A stretch of DNA of 64,000 nucleotides from JBCCGI01 sp039029355 (GCA_039029355.1 JBCCGI010000018.1:1-64000); one strand, 5' to 3'; positions 16,628 to 26,491 are shown, counted from the first letter of the stretch. The notes: generated from the letters alone by a model not told the origin. Program-made: numbers and translations.

Positions 16628-17572
16628 ATGGGAACGCTGCTCTTGCTCCTGTGGCTGGTGCTCGCGCCGGCCGGGCCGCCCGACGACGACCCGGTGCTCG
16701 CTAACGGCGGTTTCGAGGACGGCCTCGAGGGCTGGATCGCCTTCGACGCCACCGGCCAGGGCCGGATCGAGGCCGAGCGCGAGGCGAAGCGCGGCAAGCG
16801 CGCCCTCGTGCTCGAGCGGGCGGGCGGCCAGGGGCTGCTGATGGTGCGCCAGAACCTGCCCCCCGCGGCGGTCGGGGAGGAGGTCGAGTTGCGCTTCGAC
16901 TACCGCTCGCCGACCGGAGGGCGGGCCCAGGTCTCGCTCTTCGGCTACGACGGCGAGGCCGACCAGCCCGTGCTCGACCGCGAGCTGCTCGCCGTCACGG
17001 GCAAGGTCAAGCGCTGGAAGGAGGCCGAGGCCCGCATCCGCGTGCCCGAGCGCGTCGTGAGCCTGGCCCTCGCCATCCGCGTCTTCGAGGACGGCGAGTA
17101 CTGGTTCGACGGCGTCGAGCTGGTCGTCCACGGTGCCGAGGCCGCGGGTCCGGTGCGCAACGGCGACTTCGAGCGTGGCCTCCTCGCCTGGGAGGCCTTC
17201 ACGCCGTCGGGGCGCGCCTCGGCCGAGGTCCTCTCGAAGGCGCGCAAGTCCGGCAAGAACGGGCTGCGCGTCGAACGCGAGGCGCGTTGCCCGGTGCCGT
17301 GGGACGAGGTGGTGACCGAGCTCGCGCTCCCCAAGAAGCCCTTCACGGTCGAGGCCCAGGCGCGCGCGTCCGGCGCGACCGCGGTGCTCGAGGCGCGCTG
17401 GTACGACGAGCGGCGCATGCTGATCGAGACCGAGGAGATCGGCCGGGCGAAGAAGAGCTGGAGCCGGCTCCGTGCGCGGCTCAAGCCGCCGAAGGGCACC
17501 CGCTTCGCCGAGCTGGCCTTCCGCGTGTCCGGCACCGGGCACGCCGACCTCGACGCCGTGGAGGTGAAGTGA
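16628..17572 (+). CDS. Secreted protein with two carbohydrate-binding-like beta-sandwich domains
   Basis: A 314-residue protein with a short signal peptide (GTLLLLLWLVLAPAG). Two domains begin with near-identical openings, NGGFEDGLEGWIAF (about 26-39) and NGDFERGLLAWEAF (about 178-191), the hallmark of CBM_4_9-like beta sandwiches in which the G[DG]FE segment binds calcium. No catalytic domain is present. The stop overlaps the GTG of the hydrolase gene at 17569, so both are made together and may act on the same extracellular material. The ligand is unknown; CBM-like folds are also used in protein-binding. Confidence 0.72.
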   Translation: MGTLLLLLWLVLAPAGPPDDDPVLANGGFEDGLEGWIAFDATGQGRIEAEREAKRGKRALVLERAGGQGLLMVRQNLPPAAVGEEVELRFDYRSPTGGRAQVSLFGYDGEADQPVLDRELLAVTGKVKRWKEAEARIRVPERVVSLALAIRVFEDGEYWFDGVELVVHGAEAAGPVRNGDFERGLLAWEAFTPSGRASAEVLSKARKSGKNGLRVEREARCPVPWDEVVTELALPKKPFTVEAQARASGATAVLEARWYDERRMLIETEEIGRAKKSWSRLRARLKPPKGTRFAELAFRVSGTGHADLDAVEVK

Positions 17573-18834
17573 ACGCGCTGCTCCTCGCCCTCGCCGCGCT
17601 GGCCCCCCAGGACGGACGCGCGCTCGCCAGCGACTACGTACGGGCCGCGCCCGGCGCCGCCCGCGAAGCGCTGCGCGCCGAGCTCGCCGAGCAGGTCGCC
17701 CCCGACGCCGTTCGCGCGCTGGCCGCGGCGCTCGCGAAGAAGGGCCTCGTCTACACCGCCGGCTCGGAGAGCGAGGCCCTGCGCGAGGGCGAGACCGAGG
17801 ACCGATTGGCCCTGACCGACGGCTTCTCGTTCGAGGCCCAGGGCCGGCGCTGGACCTACGCCGTGGGGCTGCCGTCCGGCTACGGCCCGCGCGAGCGCTA
17901 CCCGCTGGTCGTCGACCCCGGGCACGGCCTGATGCGCACGCGCGAGGAGCGCCTGGAGGCCGGGCAGACCGGCGTCTTCCTCGGCGCGCTCGCCGGCGAG
18001 GACGCGATCTTTCTGCGGACCAACGTGCTGGTCGAGTGCGGCTCCGACGACGACCGCGCCGCGCTCCAGCGCGAGCACGGCGCGGCCTGGTTCGCTGCGG
18101 TCTACGACGCCGCGATCGCCGACGCGCTCGGCCGCTTCGCGATCGACCCCGACCGCGTGCACGCGATCGGGCTGTCCCAGTCCGGCTACTACACCTGGCA
18201 GCTCGCGGCGCACTCGGCCTGGCGCTTCGCCGCGGTCCAGCCCCAGGTGGCGGTGCTGCGCGACGCGCGCGGCTGGCTGACCAACTGCGTCGGGCTGCCG
18301 GTCTACGTCCTGACCGGCGAGAAGGACACCACCACGCCGCCGGAGGAGGCCCGCTGGGCAGCCTCGACGCTCAAGCGCCTGGCGTCGCCGGTCCACTACG
18401 AGGAGATCGAGGGCGCCGGCCACGGCGCCTGGCTCACCGGCTGCCGCGACGGCGTCGAGTGGATGCTGGAGCAGCGCCGCGGCCCGCTCCCGCGCCGGGC
18501 GGCGCTGGTGCTCCGCGCCGCGGGGCCCCGGCTCGGGCCCTTCTTCCGCATCGACGAGCTCGCCGGCGACCCCGCGCCCGACGCGGCGGCGGCGTTGATC
18601 GACGTCGAGGTCGACGGCCAGACCGTCCGCATCGCGTCGGACGACGTGCGGCGCCTGACGCTGCAGCTCTCCGACGCGCTGCTCGACCTGGATGAGCCGG
18701 TGCGGGTCGAGTGGAACGGCAAGACCGTCCACGAGGGCGTCGTGGAGCCCTCGCTCGATGCGCTGCTCGGGTCGCTGGCGGAGCGCGTCGACGCGGCACG
18801 GGTCTTTCCGGCCGAGCTGGCGCTGTCGCTGTAG
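17569..18834 (+). CDS. Exported alpha/beta hydrolase
   Basis: A 421-residue protein starting at a GTG that overlaps the preceding TGA (GTGA) with GGAGG upstream. Residues 1-13 form a short hydrophobic signal. The catalytic domain (about 85-340) has LVVDPGHG as oxyanion strand, the nucleophile elbow GLSQSGYYTW with Ser203, VYVLTGEKDTTTPP with a likely acid residue, and EIEGAGHGAW with the catalytic His. The order and spacing fit prolyl-oligopeptidase or esterase-type hydrolases. The last 90 residues form an extra domain of unknown role. Coupling to a CBM-like gene suggests a polymer or ester substrate outside the cytoplasm. Confidence 0.8.
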   Translation: MNALLLALAALAPQDGRALASDYVRAAPGAAREALRAELAEQVAPDAVRALAAALAKKGLVYTAGSESEALREGETEDRLALTDGFSFEAQGRRWTYAVGLPSGYGPRERYPLVVDPGHGLMRTREERLEAGQTGVFLGALAGEDAIFLRTNVLVECGSDDDRAALQREHGAAWFAAVYDAAIADALGRFAIDPDRVHAIGLSQSGYYTWQLAAHSAWRFAAVQPQVAVLRDARGWLTNCVGLPVYVLTGEKDTTTPPEEARWAASTLKRLASPVHYEEIEGAGHGAWLTGCRDGVEWMLEQRRGPLPRRAALVLRAAGPRLGPFFRIDELAGDPAPDAAAALIDVEVDGQTVRIASDDVRRLTLQLSDALLDLDEPVRVEWNGKTVHEGVVEPSLDALLGSLAERVDAARVFPAELALSL

Positions 18835-18923
18835 CTAGCCGCGGCGATCCGCCAACGGAGGCGGCGCACCGCGCGTACGGTGGGGCGGCCGTCTACGCAG
18901 AGGAAACCGAGGGCCCTATCGCC

Positions 18924-20513
18924 ATGAGTCGAAGCTCCGATGTCGCCTTCCGCGCGGCCGTCATTTGCCTGTCGTTGGTCGTCGTGTTCGGGGTCGTGGC
19001 GGGCCTCCTGCTTCGGTTCGGCGGGCGCGACGAGGCTCCGGTAGAAGGAGCCGCTCGACCGGCGGCGGGCTCCGCGGGCCCCGCGGCCGAGCTGGCCGCG
19101 GTGGCGCGACCCGACGAGCCGCGGCCCGCGCCGGCGCGGAGCGCTGCCGAAGAGCGCGAGGCTCCCACGGCCCGGCCGAGTCGGACGCCCGTGCGCTCGC
19201 CGGAGGCGGCGGCTCCGGAGAAGGCAGACCTGACGGAGACGCGGCCGTTCCACCTCCGCGTCGTGAGCCAGGACGGCGTCGGCGTCGCGGACGCCGAGGT
19301 ACGGATCCACGGCCTGCGCAGCCGGTCCAAGCCCGGAACGTGGTTCGGGTACCGCGGCGGGGTCGAGCCGACGGCGCGGACCAACCGCGATGGGGAGGCG
19401 ACGCTGGAGCACTGGGCGTGGGCGGATCAGGACGGGCGGGTCAGCGGAGTCGACCTGCTCGTGGAGCATCCCGCCTTCGTGCCGTTCCGGGACTCCTCGC
19501 TCGATCTCGGCGAGCGGCAGAAGCGCTACGTGGTCAGGCTCAAGCACGGTTCGACGGTCGTCGTCAGCGCCTGGCTGGGCTCGTCGGACAACCGCATCGG
19601 CGACATCAAGGTCCGCGTGGATCGGGAGTCGCGCCTCGGCTCGTCGGACTGGGAAGTGCTGGCCGACGGGTCGCGGCAGACCAGCCAGCTGACCCCCGGG
19701 CCGCACTCCCTGCGGGTCTCCCACGAGAGCGAGGTGCACGGCCTGCTCTTCAGCGAGGTGCACGCGTTCGAGCTCGCGGCGGGCGACTGGCAGGCCTTCC
19801 ACCTGGAGCTCCACCCCGCCGAGGTGCTGGCGGGGAGCCTGCACGACGACGTGCCCCGTCCCGTGCGCGACGGGCACGTGCAGCTGTGCCTCCGCCACGG
19901 CGGGCTCCGGCACGACGAGCCGACCCTGCGCACGAAGCACGAGGCGCCGATCGCGCCCGATGGGAGCTTCGTGCTCACGGGCCTGCCGCGCGGCTCGGGG
20001 CAGCTCTTCGCCCTCTGCGAGGGCTGGGTGTCGCGCCGGACGCTGGCCGAGCGTCCCGAGGAGGCGGGCATCTCGGTGTCCGGCGAGCGCACTCCCCAGC
20101 AGATCGCGGAGCTCCTGAAGGGGGCCGGCGACCGCGCCCTGACGCACCAGAAGGTCGCGCTCCCCGCCGCGGCGCCCCCGGTGATCCTGATGGAGGCGAC
20201 CGCCACCCTCAGGATCCGCATCGTGGCGGACGACGGGCAGCCGCTGCCCGGCGCGACGGGAGGCGCCTCGCCCAACGTGCACTATCCGGGCGTGGGCTCG
20301 ACCCTCGTGCCGTGGCGCACCTGGACGGCCCCCGCGGACGCGGCCGGCGTCGCGGTCCTGCGGGATCTACCGCCGGAGCCGGAGGTGTGGGTGCACGCCG
20401 GGCACCCGGACTACGAGATGGCGCGCACCGACCGCAAGCACCGCGTCGGTGCCCCCCTGCGCTCGGGCGAGGTGACCGAGGTCACCGTCAACCTCGTCCC
20501 CAAGGGCGACTAG
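18924..20513 (+). CDS. Membrane-anchored carboxypeptidase-regulatory-like protein
   Basis: A 529-residue protein with an N-terminal membrane helix (about 9-31, VAFRAAVICLSLVVVFGVVA) and a long Ala/Pro/Arg/Glu-rich linker (about 35-105). The rest looks like several beta-sandwich domains of the carboxypeptidase-regulatory or CnaB type: HLRVVSQDGVGVADAEVRI, GSFVLTGLPRG, and LRIRIVADDGQPLPGA with DLPPEPEVWVHA. These domains serve as stalks or binding modules at the cell surface. The ATG at 18924 precedes the helix directly. The linker resembles that of the sigma fusion at the left edge, suggesting related surface proteins. Confidence 0.75.
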   Translation: MSRSSDVAFRAAVICLSLVVVFGVVAGLLLRFGGRDEAPVEGAARPAAGSAGPAAELAAVARPDEPRPAPARSAAEEREAPTARPSRTPVRSPEAAAPEKADLTETRPFHLRVVSQDGVGVADAEVRIHGLRSRSKPGTWFGYRGGVEPTARTNRDGEATLEHWAWADQDGRVSGVDLLVEHPAFVPFRDSSLDLGERQKRYVVRLKHGSTVVVSAWLGSSDNRIGDIKVRVDRESRLGSSDWEVLADGSRQTSQLTPGPHSLRVSHESEVHGLLFSEVHAFELAAGDWQAFHLELHPAEVLAGSLHDDVPRPVRDGHVQLCLRHGGLRHDEPTLRTKHEAPIAPDGSFVLTGLPRGSGQLFALCEGWVSRRTLAERPEEAGISVSGERTPQQIAELLKGAGDRALTHQKVALPAAAPPVILMEATATLRIRIVADDGQPLPGATGGASPNVHYPGVGSTLVPWRTWTAPADAAGVAVLRDLPPEPEVWVHAGHPDYEMARTDRKHRVGAPLRSGEVTEVTVNLVPKGD

Positions 20514-20806
20514 GAGCGGGAGCCGGCTCTTTCCCGCGAACGGGACCCGCGGCGGAAACAGCGATCGAGGAATCCGATCGGCGGCTGGCCGCGAAGGCGC
20601 GAGGGGAAGGTGGGGTGACGGTGGCTACGCGCCTCGCCTCTCCTGCCAGCAATCCCGACGGCCTAGGCCCGAGCGCGGCGACAGAGACGCCTCGGCCAGG
20701 GCCGCGAGGCGGGCCTAATCCTCCTACCCATCCGAGGCCCGTCCTCCGAGGCGCAGCTCTGCGCCGCCGGCCGCGACTCCCACCGCGGCCGGCCTTCTCG
20801 GGGGGC
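20514..20806. other. Intergenic region between convergent genes, with a hairpin
   Basis: About 290 bp without a supported gene. A perfect 10-bp inverted repeat (20766-20775 with 20784-20793, 8-base loop) lies near the end of the minus-strand beta-helix gene. There is no T-tract, so it is a terminator only in the loose sense. Confidence 0.5.
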
Positions 20807-23221
20807 TCAGTCGTAGATCGCCAGGGCGAGCGGGCGCGACACGAAGTCCGACGGCTCCAGGAGCGCGAAGGCGAAGTGCAGCAGGCTGCCCGCGAGCTCG
20901 GACGCCAGCGGCGGGGCGTTGAGCTGGGCGGTTGCCGAGCCCGAGGCGTCGAGCTGCCCGAAGAAGCCGCTGAAGGTCGGCGTGCCCAGCTGCGCGAGCA
21001 CCAGGTCGGACAGCGGGTCGAGGTTGAGCGGGAGCGTCGCCCCGTCCAGCGGGGTGCCCGGCGTGGTGCCGCTGGTGCCGGCCAGCAGCACGTAGGTCCG
21101 CCCCGCGTTGGCGGCGCCGGCGCGCAGCTCGAACGACACCGTCGCAGTGCCGGAGGTCGAGAGCGTCGCCGCGTCGGCGAAGAGCAGGCCCTGCTCCAGC
21201 TCGGCCAGCGGGTAGCCGTCGGCGGCCGAGCCGCCGGGGACGGCGTACGGCTGGTCGCCCAACCCGTCGCCGTCCGCATCGACGCCGACGTAGTCGCTCC
21301 ACCAGTTGCCGCCGGCGGGGAAGCCGTCGTCCCACAGGTTGCCGCTGGACGTGTCCTCGGCGTTGAGCGCGTTGTCGAACGCGTTGCGGGCGAAGCGGTT
21401 GCCCGAGCTGTCGAAGCCGCGCAGCAGGGCTCCCTGGGCTCCGCCGGCGACCTGGTTGCCGCGCAGCGTGTTGTTGCGCGCCCCCTCTTCGAGCAGCAGT
21501 CCGAGCGCGTTGCCGGACAGGACGTTGTCGAAGAGCTCGTTGAGCTGCACGTCGGCGCCCTGCATCCACACGGCCTCGGCGGTGCATCCGCCGATCTGGT
21601 TGTCGCGCAGCTCGCCGCCCGCGGCCTCGAGCATCCGCACGCCTCCGCTGTTGCCGAGGAGCGCGTTGCCGCGCAGCGTGACGTCGTCCGCGAAGAGCAG
21701 CTCGATCCCGAAGTCGCCGGCCAGGAGGCCGCTCGCGACGACGAGGTTGTCCTCCACGACGCCGCCGTGGAAGCCCTGGAGGCCGATGCCGTAGCGCGCG
21801 GCGCCCAGCACGACGTTGCCCGCCACCAGGCCGCCGGCACCCGACACCGTCAGGCCGAAGAAGCACGCCTCGCTGCGGTTGCCGGTCACCGTGCAGCCCA
21901 CGCCGCCCACGACCGCGCTGTGGCAGTCGACGAAGCGGTTGTCCATCACCTGTGCACCGTCGCACTCAACCGCCTGCACTCCGGGCGACGTCATGTCGCT
22001 GAAGTCGCAGTTGCGCACGACCAGGTCGGGGCTGTAGCCCGCCTGCACGCCGGCGTTCACGCCGGCGAAGGCAAGGCCGTCGACGGTGAAGCCGTCGCAC
22101 CCGCCCAGGACCACCTGACCGGTATCCGCGGGCACCTGGAACGGCCCGCTGACGCTCGCGTAGTACCGCAGCGGCAGGCCGTTGACGGTGTTGTCCTCCA
22201 TCACCTGATCGGTCCAGACCGCCGAGCCGAAGCCGAGCAGCACGACGCCGCAGCCCACCAGTGTGTTGTCGACCACCGTGTTGCCCGGCGCGGAGATCTC
22301 GATGCCCGGGCTCGCGTGCTCGATGTGGTTGCCGACGATCTCGGCTCCTCCGGACCCGGACTCGACCGTGATCGCGTCGGAGGCGGCTCCGACGATGCGG
22401 TTGTCGGCGACCACGCAGTCCGGCGACGCGACCAGCCGCACGCCCCAAGCGGGCATGCCGCCGATCTCGTTGGAGCGGATCACGCAGCCGGGCGAGGCCT
22501 CCACCTCGATCCCGTCCGGCTTCCCTTCGAGCAGGCGGTTCGCGGTCACGAGGGTCCCCGGCGAGCTGTCGACGTCGATGCGGCGCGTGTCGTTGCCAGC
22601 GACGACGCTCCCGTCGGCGTTGTCGAGCAGGATGAGCGCCGTCGCGTTGTCCACCAGGCGGTTGCCGGCCGCGGGCGAGGCGCCGAACCCGACGTAGAGG
22701 GAGTCGAAGCCGACGGTGCCCTCGATGCGGTTCTCCGACGCGCCGGCGAGGACGGCCAACAGGGAGAACACCGGCGACTCGACGGCGTTGTTCAGCAGCG
22801 TCGTGTGGCTGGCGAAGAGCTCGGCGTTGATCCCGGTCTGGGGCGCGGCGTCGCGGAAGGTCAGCCCCTGGACCGACGCGCGGTCGGCGGTTACCCGCAG
22901 CGCGGTTGCTGGGCCGGAGTCGACGAAGACCGCGCCGGGGGCGGCCCCGATCACCGACACCGCCTTGTCGAGCGTGAGCGACTCGGGGTAGGAGCCGGCG
23001 AGCACGACGATGCGGTCGCCCGGCGCGGCGGCGTCAAGCGCGTCGCCGATGAGGTCGAAACGGGTGTTCTGCCAGCCGGGCGTCGAGGGGCCGAAGTCGT
23101 CGTCGACGATCAGTTGCGAGCCGGTGCCGAGCACATCCGGCGGGCCGGAGGCGGCGGACAGCTGGGCCGCGGCGGGCAGGGATAGGGAAAAGAGCGAGAG
23201 AGCGGTCGAAAGCGGTCGCAT
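20807..23221 (-). CDS. Secreted right-handed beta-helix protein with planctomycete C-terminal domain
   Basis: An 804-residue exported protein (signal peptide ending near PAAAQL). Residues about 60-640 are built from more than twenty short turns of the parallel beta-helix type, rich in N-x-[IV] and G-N-x-[AV] steps such as VVADNRIVGAASDAITVESG and NVLSGNALGLLLEEGARNN, as in NosD/PbH1 proteins. A DADGDGLGD calcium-like motif follows near 660. The last 120 residues (VSFELRAGAANAGRTYVLLA to the end) form a separate domain also found at the end of the protein at 45546. No polysaccharide-lyase active site was recognised, so a structural or binding role is as likely as an enzymatic one. Confidence 0.8.
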   Translation of the reverse strand: MRPLSTALSLFSLSLPAAAQLSAASGPPDVLGTGSQLIVDDDFGPSTPGWQNTRFDLIGDALDAAAPGDRIVVLAGSYPESLTLDKAVSVIGAAPGAVFVDSGPATALRVTADRASVQGLTFRDAAPQTGINAELFASHTTLLNNAVESPVFSLLAVLAGASENRIEGTVGFDSLYVGFGASPAAGNRLVDNATALILLDNADGSVVAGNDTRRIDVDSSPGTLVTANRLLEGKPDGIEVEASPGCVIRSNEIGGMPAWGVRLVASPDCVVADNRIVGAASDAITVESGSGGAEIVGNHIEHASPGIEISAPGNTVVDNTLVGCGVVLLGFGSAVWTDQVMEDNTVNGLPLRYYASVSGPFQVPADTGQVVLGGCDGFTVDGLAFAGVNAGVQAGYSPDLVVRNCDFSDMTSPGVQAVECDGAQVMDNRFVDCHSAVVGGVGCTVTGNRSEACFFGLTVSGAGGLVAGNVVLGAARYGIGLQGFHGGVVEDNLVVASGLLAGDFGIELLFADDVTLRGNALLGNSGGVRMLEAAGGELRDNQIGGCTAEAVWMQGADVQLNELFDNVLSGNALGLLLEEGARNNTLRGNQVAGGAQGALLRGFDSSGNRFARNAFDNALNAEDTSSGNLWDDGFPAGGNWWSDYVGVDADGDGLGDQPYAVPGGSAADGYPLAELEQGLLFADAATLSTSGTATVSFELRAGAANAGRTYVLLAGTSGTTPGTPLDGATLPLNLDPLSDLVLAQLGTPTFSGFFGQLDASGSATAQLNAPPLASELAGSLLHFAFALLEPSDFVSRPLALAIYD

Positions 23222-23362
23222 GCGGTTCGATGGTCCGGGCGGCGACCGGGGGGAGCCCGATTGTACCCCGCGGAGCGTCCGCCGTGGGGGAGCGGGGCTC
23301 GCTGCGCTGGAAACCCGCCGTGCGCATCAAGCGGCGCGGCGCCGGCCGCCGACAGGCCTCCT

Positions 23363-24202
23363 ATGGAGCTCCGCCTCACCCCGCCCGACGACGACCTGTC
23401 CGGTAGCCGCGTCCGCACGAGCTCGATCCCGGACCTGGTCATGGCGCTCGCGGCCCTGGGCGTGCTGGGCGCCGCCGGGTACTTGGCGCGCAGCGCGTTC
23501 CTCGATCCGTCGCTGCTCGAGGCGATCATCAAGCTGCCCTTCGCGCTCCTCTTCGGGCTGATCTTCTTCGCGATCGCCGTCAGCGCGTTCGGCTCGTTCC
23601 GGAACAGCCTCAAGCCGACGAACTGGCGCGCCCACGTCGCCCGGGACGCGGTGTTCCTGAACCTGCGCAGCTACCGCAACGCCCACTTCGGGGGCGAGGA
23701 TCCGACCGTCGTGCGGGTCGAGCTGAAGGAGGTCGCCTTCGTCCGCAAGGTGACCGAGCAGTGGATCGACCCGTGCAGCACCAAGCGCCGGCTGCGGCGC
23801 CAGTCCTTCGTCGAGATCCACCTGGTGCACACCGACACGGCCGCGCTTGCGGACGCCGTGCACCGCGAGCGCACGCGCGAGGCTCCGACGATCAAGCGCT
23901 TCGGCATCGAGTCGAGCACCAAGCACCACGACACCCCGGTGTTCGTGCACGCTCCCGACATCGTGCGCGCCACCTGGCACCGCGGGCTCTTCCGCGAGCT
24001 CGGGAAGCGGGTGAAGACCGAGGAGTCGCACTTCGTCGACCTCAACAAGGAGATCGACGAGTCCTCGCCCGAGGAGCGTGCGTTCGCGCTCGCGCTGCGC
24101 GGCCAGCGCATGGCCGCGCTCCGCATCGGCGAGAAGGAGCTCGGCTTCAGCGGCGAGGAGGCCCGCGCGTGGCTCGAAGAGCTACGCCGCGACGCGGCCT
24201 GA
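23363..24202 (+). CDS. Hypothetical membrane protein with two transmembrane helices
   Basis: A 279-residue protein I do not recognise. Two hydrophobic helices (about 25-44 and 52-77; SIPDLVMALAALGVLGAAGY and LPFALLFGLIFFAIAVSAF) are followed by a soluble domain of about 200 residues, rich in charged residues. That part has a beta-strand core VVRVELKEVAFVRKVTEQW and a helical C-terminus ending in EARAWLEELRRDAA. The ATG at 23363 is the first one close to the first helix. It is monocistronic and 15 bases from the end of the convergent pap gene. Confidence 0.65.
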   Translation: MELRLTPPDDDLSGSRVRTSSIPDLVMALAALGVLGAAGYLARSAFLDPSLLEAIIKLPFALLFGLIFFAIAVSAFGSFRNSLKPTNWRAHVARDAVFLNLRSYRNAHFGGEDPTVVRVELKEVAFVRKVTEQWIDPCSTKRRLRRQSFVEIHLVHTDTAALADAVHRERTREAPTIKRFGIESSTKHHDTPVFVHAPDIVRATWHRGLFRELGKRVKTEESHFVDLNKEIDESSPEERAFALALRGQRMAALRIGEKELGFSGEEARAWLEELRRDAA

Positions 24203-24217
24203 CGCGCTGAGCCTCGG

Positions 24218-25714
24218 TCAGCGCGCCTCGAGCGCGGCCGCGAGGCTGCCGCAGACCTCCTCGATCACCGCCACCCGGGCGTAGGGCTTGTCGTTGGCCG
24301 GCACCACGAGCCACGGCGCGTCGGGCGTGTGCGTCCGCGCGACCATGTCCTCGACCGCGCGGGCGTAGTCGTCCCAGCGCTCGCGGTTGCGGTAGTCCTC
24401 GGCGGTGATCTTGTACTTCTTGTAGGGCGTGTTCTCGCGTGCCTCGAAGCGCCGCAGCTGCTCGTCCGGGTCGATGTGCAGCCAGAACTTGCGCACCAGG
24501 ACGCCGTGCTCGACCAGGTGACGCTCGAAGTCGGCGATCTCGTCGTAGCCGCGGCGCCACTGGGCCTCGGTTGCGAAGCCCTCGACGCGCTCGACCAGCA
24601 CGCGGCCGTACCACGAGCGATCGAAGAAGCCGATGCGTCCGGCCCGCGGGAGCCGCCGCCAGAAGCGCCACAGGTAGTGGTGCGCGCGCTCCTCTTCGGT
24701 CGGAGCCGCGAAGGAGTGCACGCGGTAGTCGCGCGCGGCCATCGCGCGCGTCAGGCGCCGGATCGCGCCCCCCTTGCCGGCGGCGTCCCAGCCCTCGAAG
24801 ACCAGCACGGTCGCCAGCTCGGCTTCCGACGCGGCGATCGAGAGCTCGGCCAGGCGATCCTGCGCGGCGTCGAGGCGCGCCTTGTACTCGTCGCGCTCCA
24901 GCCGCGCGCCCAGGTCCACGCGCGGCAGCACGGGCTCGCGCGCGACCTCTGCCGCCGGCGGCACGGCCGGCTCGGGGGCGGCCCCTTGCCGCAGGCGGCC
25001 GGTGAGCGCGTCGCGCACCGCCTCGGCCAGCGTCAGGTCGCGGTGCTCGCGGTCGGTGCTCTCGACGACGAGCCAGGGCGCATGCGGCGCGTCGGTGCGG
25101 GCGATGTAGCGCGTCGCCGCTTCGACCAGCTCGTCGTAGCGCTCGACCACGCCCCGCTCGCGCTCGGCGACGCGCCACTGCCGGCGCTTCTCGACCCGCT
25201 TCAGCCGTCGCTTCAGCTCCTTCTTGGGCGCGTGCATCCAGACCTTGAGCAGCAGCGTGCCGTCCGCCGCGAGGGCCTGCTCGAAGGCGCGCGCGTGCTC
25301 GGTCGCGCGGTCGAGCGCGTCCCCGTCGCCGCCGTCGAGCAGGCGCTCCGCGAGCGCGTCGAAGACCCAGGCTCCGGAGAAGAGCCCGATCCGCCCGTGC
25401 GCGGGCAGCGCGCTCCAGTAGCGCCAGTGGGCCGGGAAGGCGCGCTCCTCGGGCGTGCGCTCGAGGAACGACTCGGTGTCGATGAGGCGCGCGTCCATCC
25501 ACTCGTGGAGGAAGTCGAGTGCGTCCTGGCAGCCGGCGAGGTCGTCGCCGGCGATCAGCAGCACCACGGAGAAGTCGGCCTCGCGCAGGTCGAACTGGGC
25601 GTTCAGGAGGTCGACCCGCAGCTCGGGCTCGCGGTCGCGGAGCTCCTCCTTCGAGAGGCGTGCTCCGCGCTCGGCGGACTCGAAGCGTGTCCGGACGTCG
25701 CGTTCGTCGGTCAT
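24218..25714 (-). CDS. pap: Polyphosphate:AMP phosphotransferase (class II PPK2, two-domain)
   Basis: A 498-residue protein of two fused PPK2 domains. In the C-terminal domain (about 265-498) the Walker A is FEGWDAAGKGGAI and the Walker B DRSWYGR, with the lid-region sequence YKKYKITAEDYRNRE. In the N-terminal domain (about 35-240) the corresponding loop is IAGDDLAGCQDAL, lacking the GK residues, as is usual for class II enzymes, where only one domain is active. It would phosphorylate AMP to ADP with polyphosphate in the cytoplasm, linking polyphosphate reserves with adenylates. Length matches class II PPK2. No other polyphosphate gene is near. Confidence 0.88.
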   Translation of the reverse strand: MTDERDVRTRFESAERGARLSKEELRDREPELRVDLLNAQFDLREADFSVVLLIAGDDLAGCQDALDFLHEWMDARLIDTESFLERTPEERAFPAHWRYWSALPAHGRIGLFSGAWVFDALAERLLDGGDGDALDRATEHARAFEQALAADGTLLLKVWMHAPKKELKRRLKRVEKRRQWRVAERERGVVERYDELVEAATRYIARTDAPHAPWLVVESTDREHRDLTLAEAVRDALTGRLRQGAAPEPAVPPAAEVAREPVLPRVDLGARLERDEYKARLDAAQDRLAELSIAASEAELATVLVFEGWDAAGKGGAIRRLTRAMAARDYRVHSFAAPTEEERAHHYLWRFWRRLPRAGRIGFFDRSWYGRVLVERVEGFATEAQWRRGYDEIADFERHLVEHGVLVRKFWLHIDPDEQLRRFEARENTPYKKYKITAEDYRNRERWDDYARAVEDMVARTHTPDAPWLVVPANDKPYARVAVIEEVCGSLAAALEAR

Positions 25715-25747
25715 CCGCCCAGGGTAGCGTCCCGGCGGGCTCCGGCT

Positions 25748-26491
25748 CTACCAGTCGGGCGGCGGGAAGAACGGCCCGGTGCCGGCGCTGTAGGTGAGGA
25801 AGACCTGCAGCGCGTCGAGATCGACGTCGGGCAACCCGCGGTCGAAGTCGAGGTCGGCGTGGACCGAGCGCAGGCCGAGGCCGAGCAGCGAGCCGTCGCC
25901 CAGGCGCAGCTCAACTCCCGCGCGCGCGTAGCCGCCCAGGCCGAACGACGAGTCGTCGCCGTCGACCTCCTCGTCGTCGGTGTCGAACTGTGCATAGCCG
26001 AACTGCGCCGACGCGCCGGCGCCGGCGTAGAGGCGGATGTTGCGCTCCATCGACGTGCTGATGTAGGGGCCGATCGAGAGCTCGGTCAGCCAAAGCGCGG
26101 TGTCGACGTCGACCTCGACGGTGCCGCCGCCGGGGAGGAAGACGTCGGCCTCCTCGACCCACCAGCTGAAGATCAGCGAGCCCTCCAACCCGAGGTGGGG
26201 CGCGCCCTCGGTGATCGGCTGCATGCCGGAGACGCCGATCGAGGGGAGCACGGAGTAGTCGGCCTCGGCGAGCGCCGTCGGCTCGTCGGTGCTGACGTCC
26301 TCGAAGAGGAGGTCGCCGTCCTCCAGCAGCGAGACGCCGATCAGCGTCTGTACGACGGGGCGCGCCTCGGGCGGCGGGGGCAGGAACTCGTTGCGGCGCC
26401 AGTCGCGCGGTGCGCAGGACGCGAGCGAAGCGAGCGCCGCCGCCGCCGCCGTCGCGAGCGCGGCTGCGGCGCGGGCCCGGGCGCTCGTCAA
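25748..26491 (-). CDS. Outer-membrane beta-barrel lipoprotein (OmpW/porin-like)
   Basis: A 247-residue protein starting at TTG 26491, which overlaps the TGA of the efflux gene upstream (TTGA). The signal peptide ends in a lipobox LASC. The remainder alternates hydrophobic and polar residues in strands with Gly/Asp turns (LGLEGSLIFSWWVEE, RLYAGAGASAQFGYAQF, GLGGYARAGVELRLGDG, LQVFLTYSAGTG), consistent with an 8-strand OMP_b-brl barrel and a C-terminal aromatic residue. It is translationally coupled to the TolC-like gene, so a role at the outer membrane beside it is plausible, but no specific function is visible. Confidence 0.7.
   Translation of the reverse strand: MTSARARAAAALATAAAAALASLASCAPRDWRRNEFLPPPPEARPVVQTLIGVSLLEDGDLLFEDVSTDEPTALAEADYSVLPSIGVSGMQPITEGAPHLGLEGSLIFSWWVEEADVFLPGGGTVEVDVDTALWLTELSIGPYISTSMERNIRLYAGAGASAQFGYAQFDTDDEEVDGDDSSFGLGGYARAGVELRLGDGSLLGLGLRSVHADLDFDRGLPDVDLDALQVFLTYSAGTGPFFPPPDW

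Noticed and set aside
18965..23185. 1406-codon plus-strand open frame
   Set aside because: It runs in another frame through the surface protein gene, the intergenic region and antisense to the beta-helix gene; composition is typical of shadow frames.
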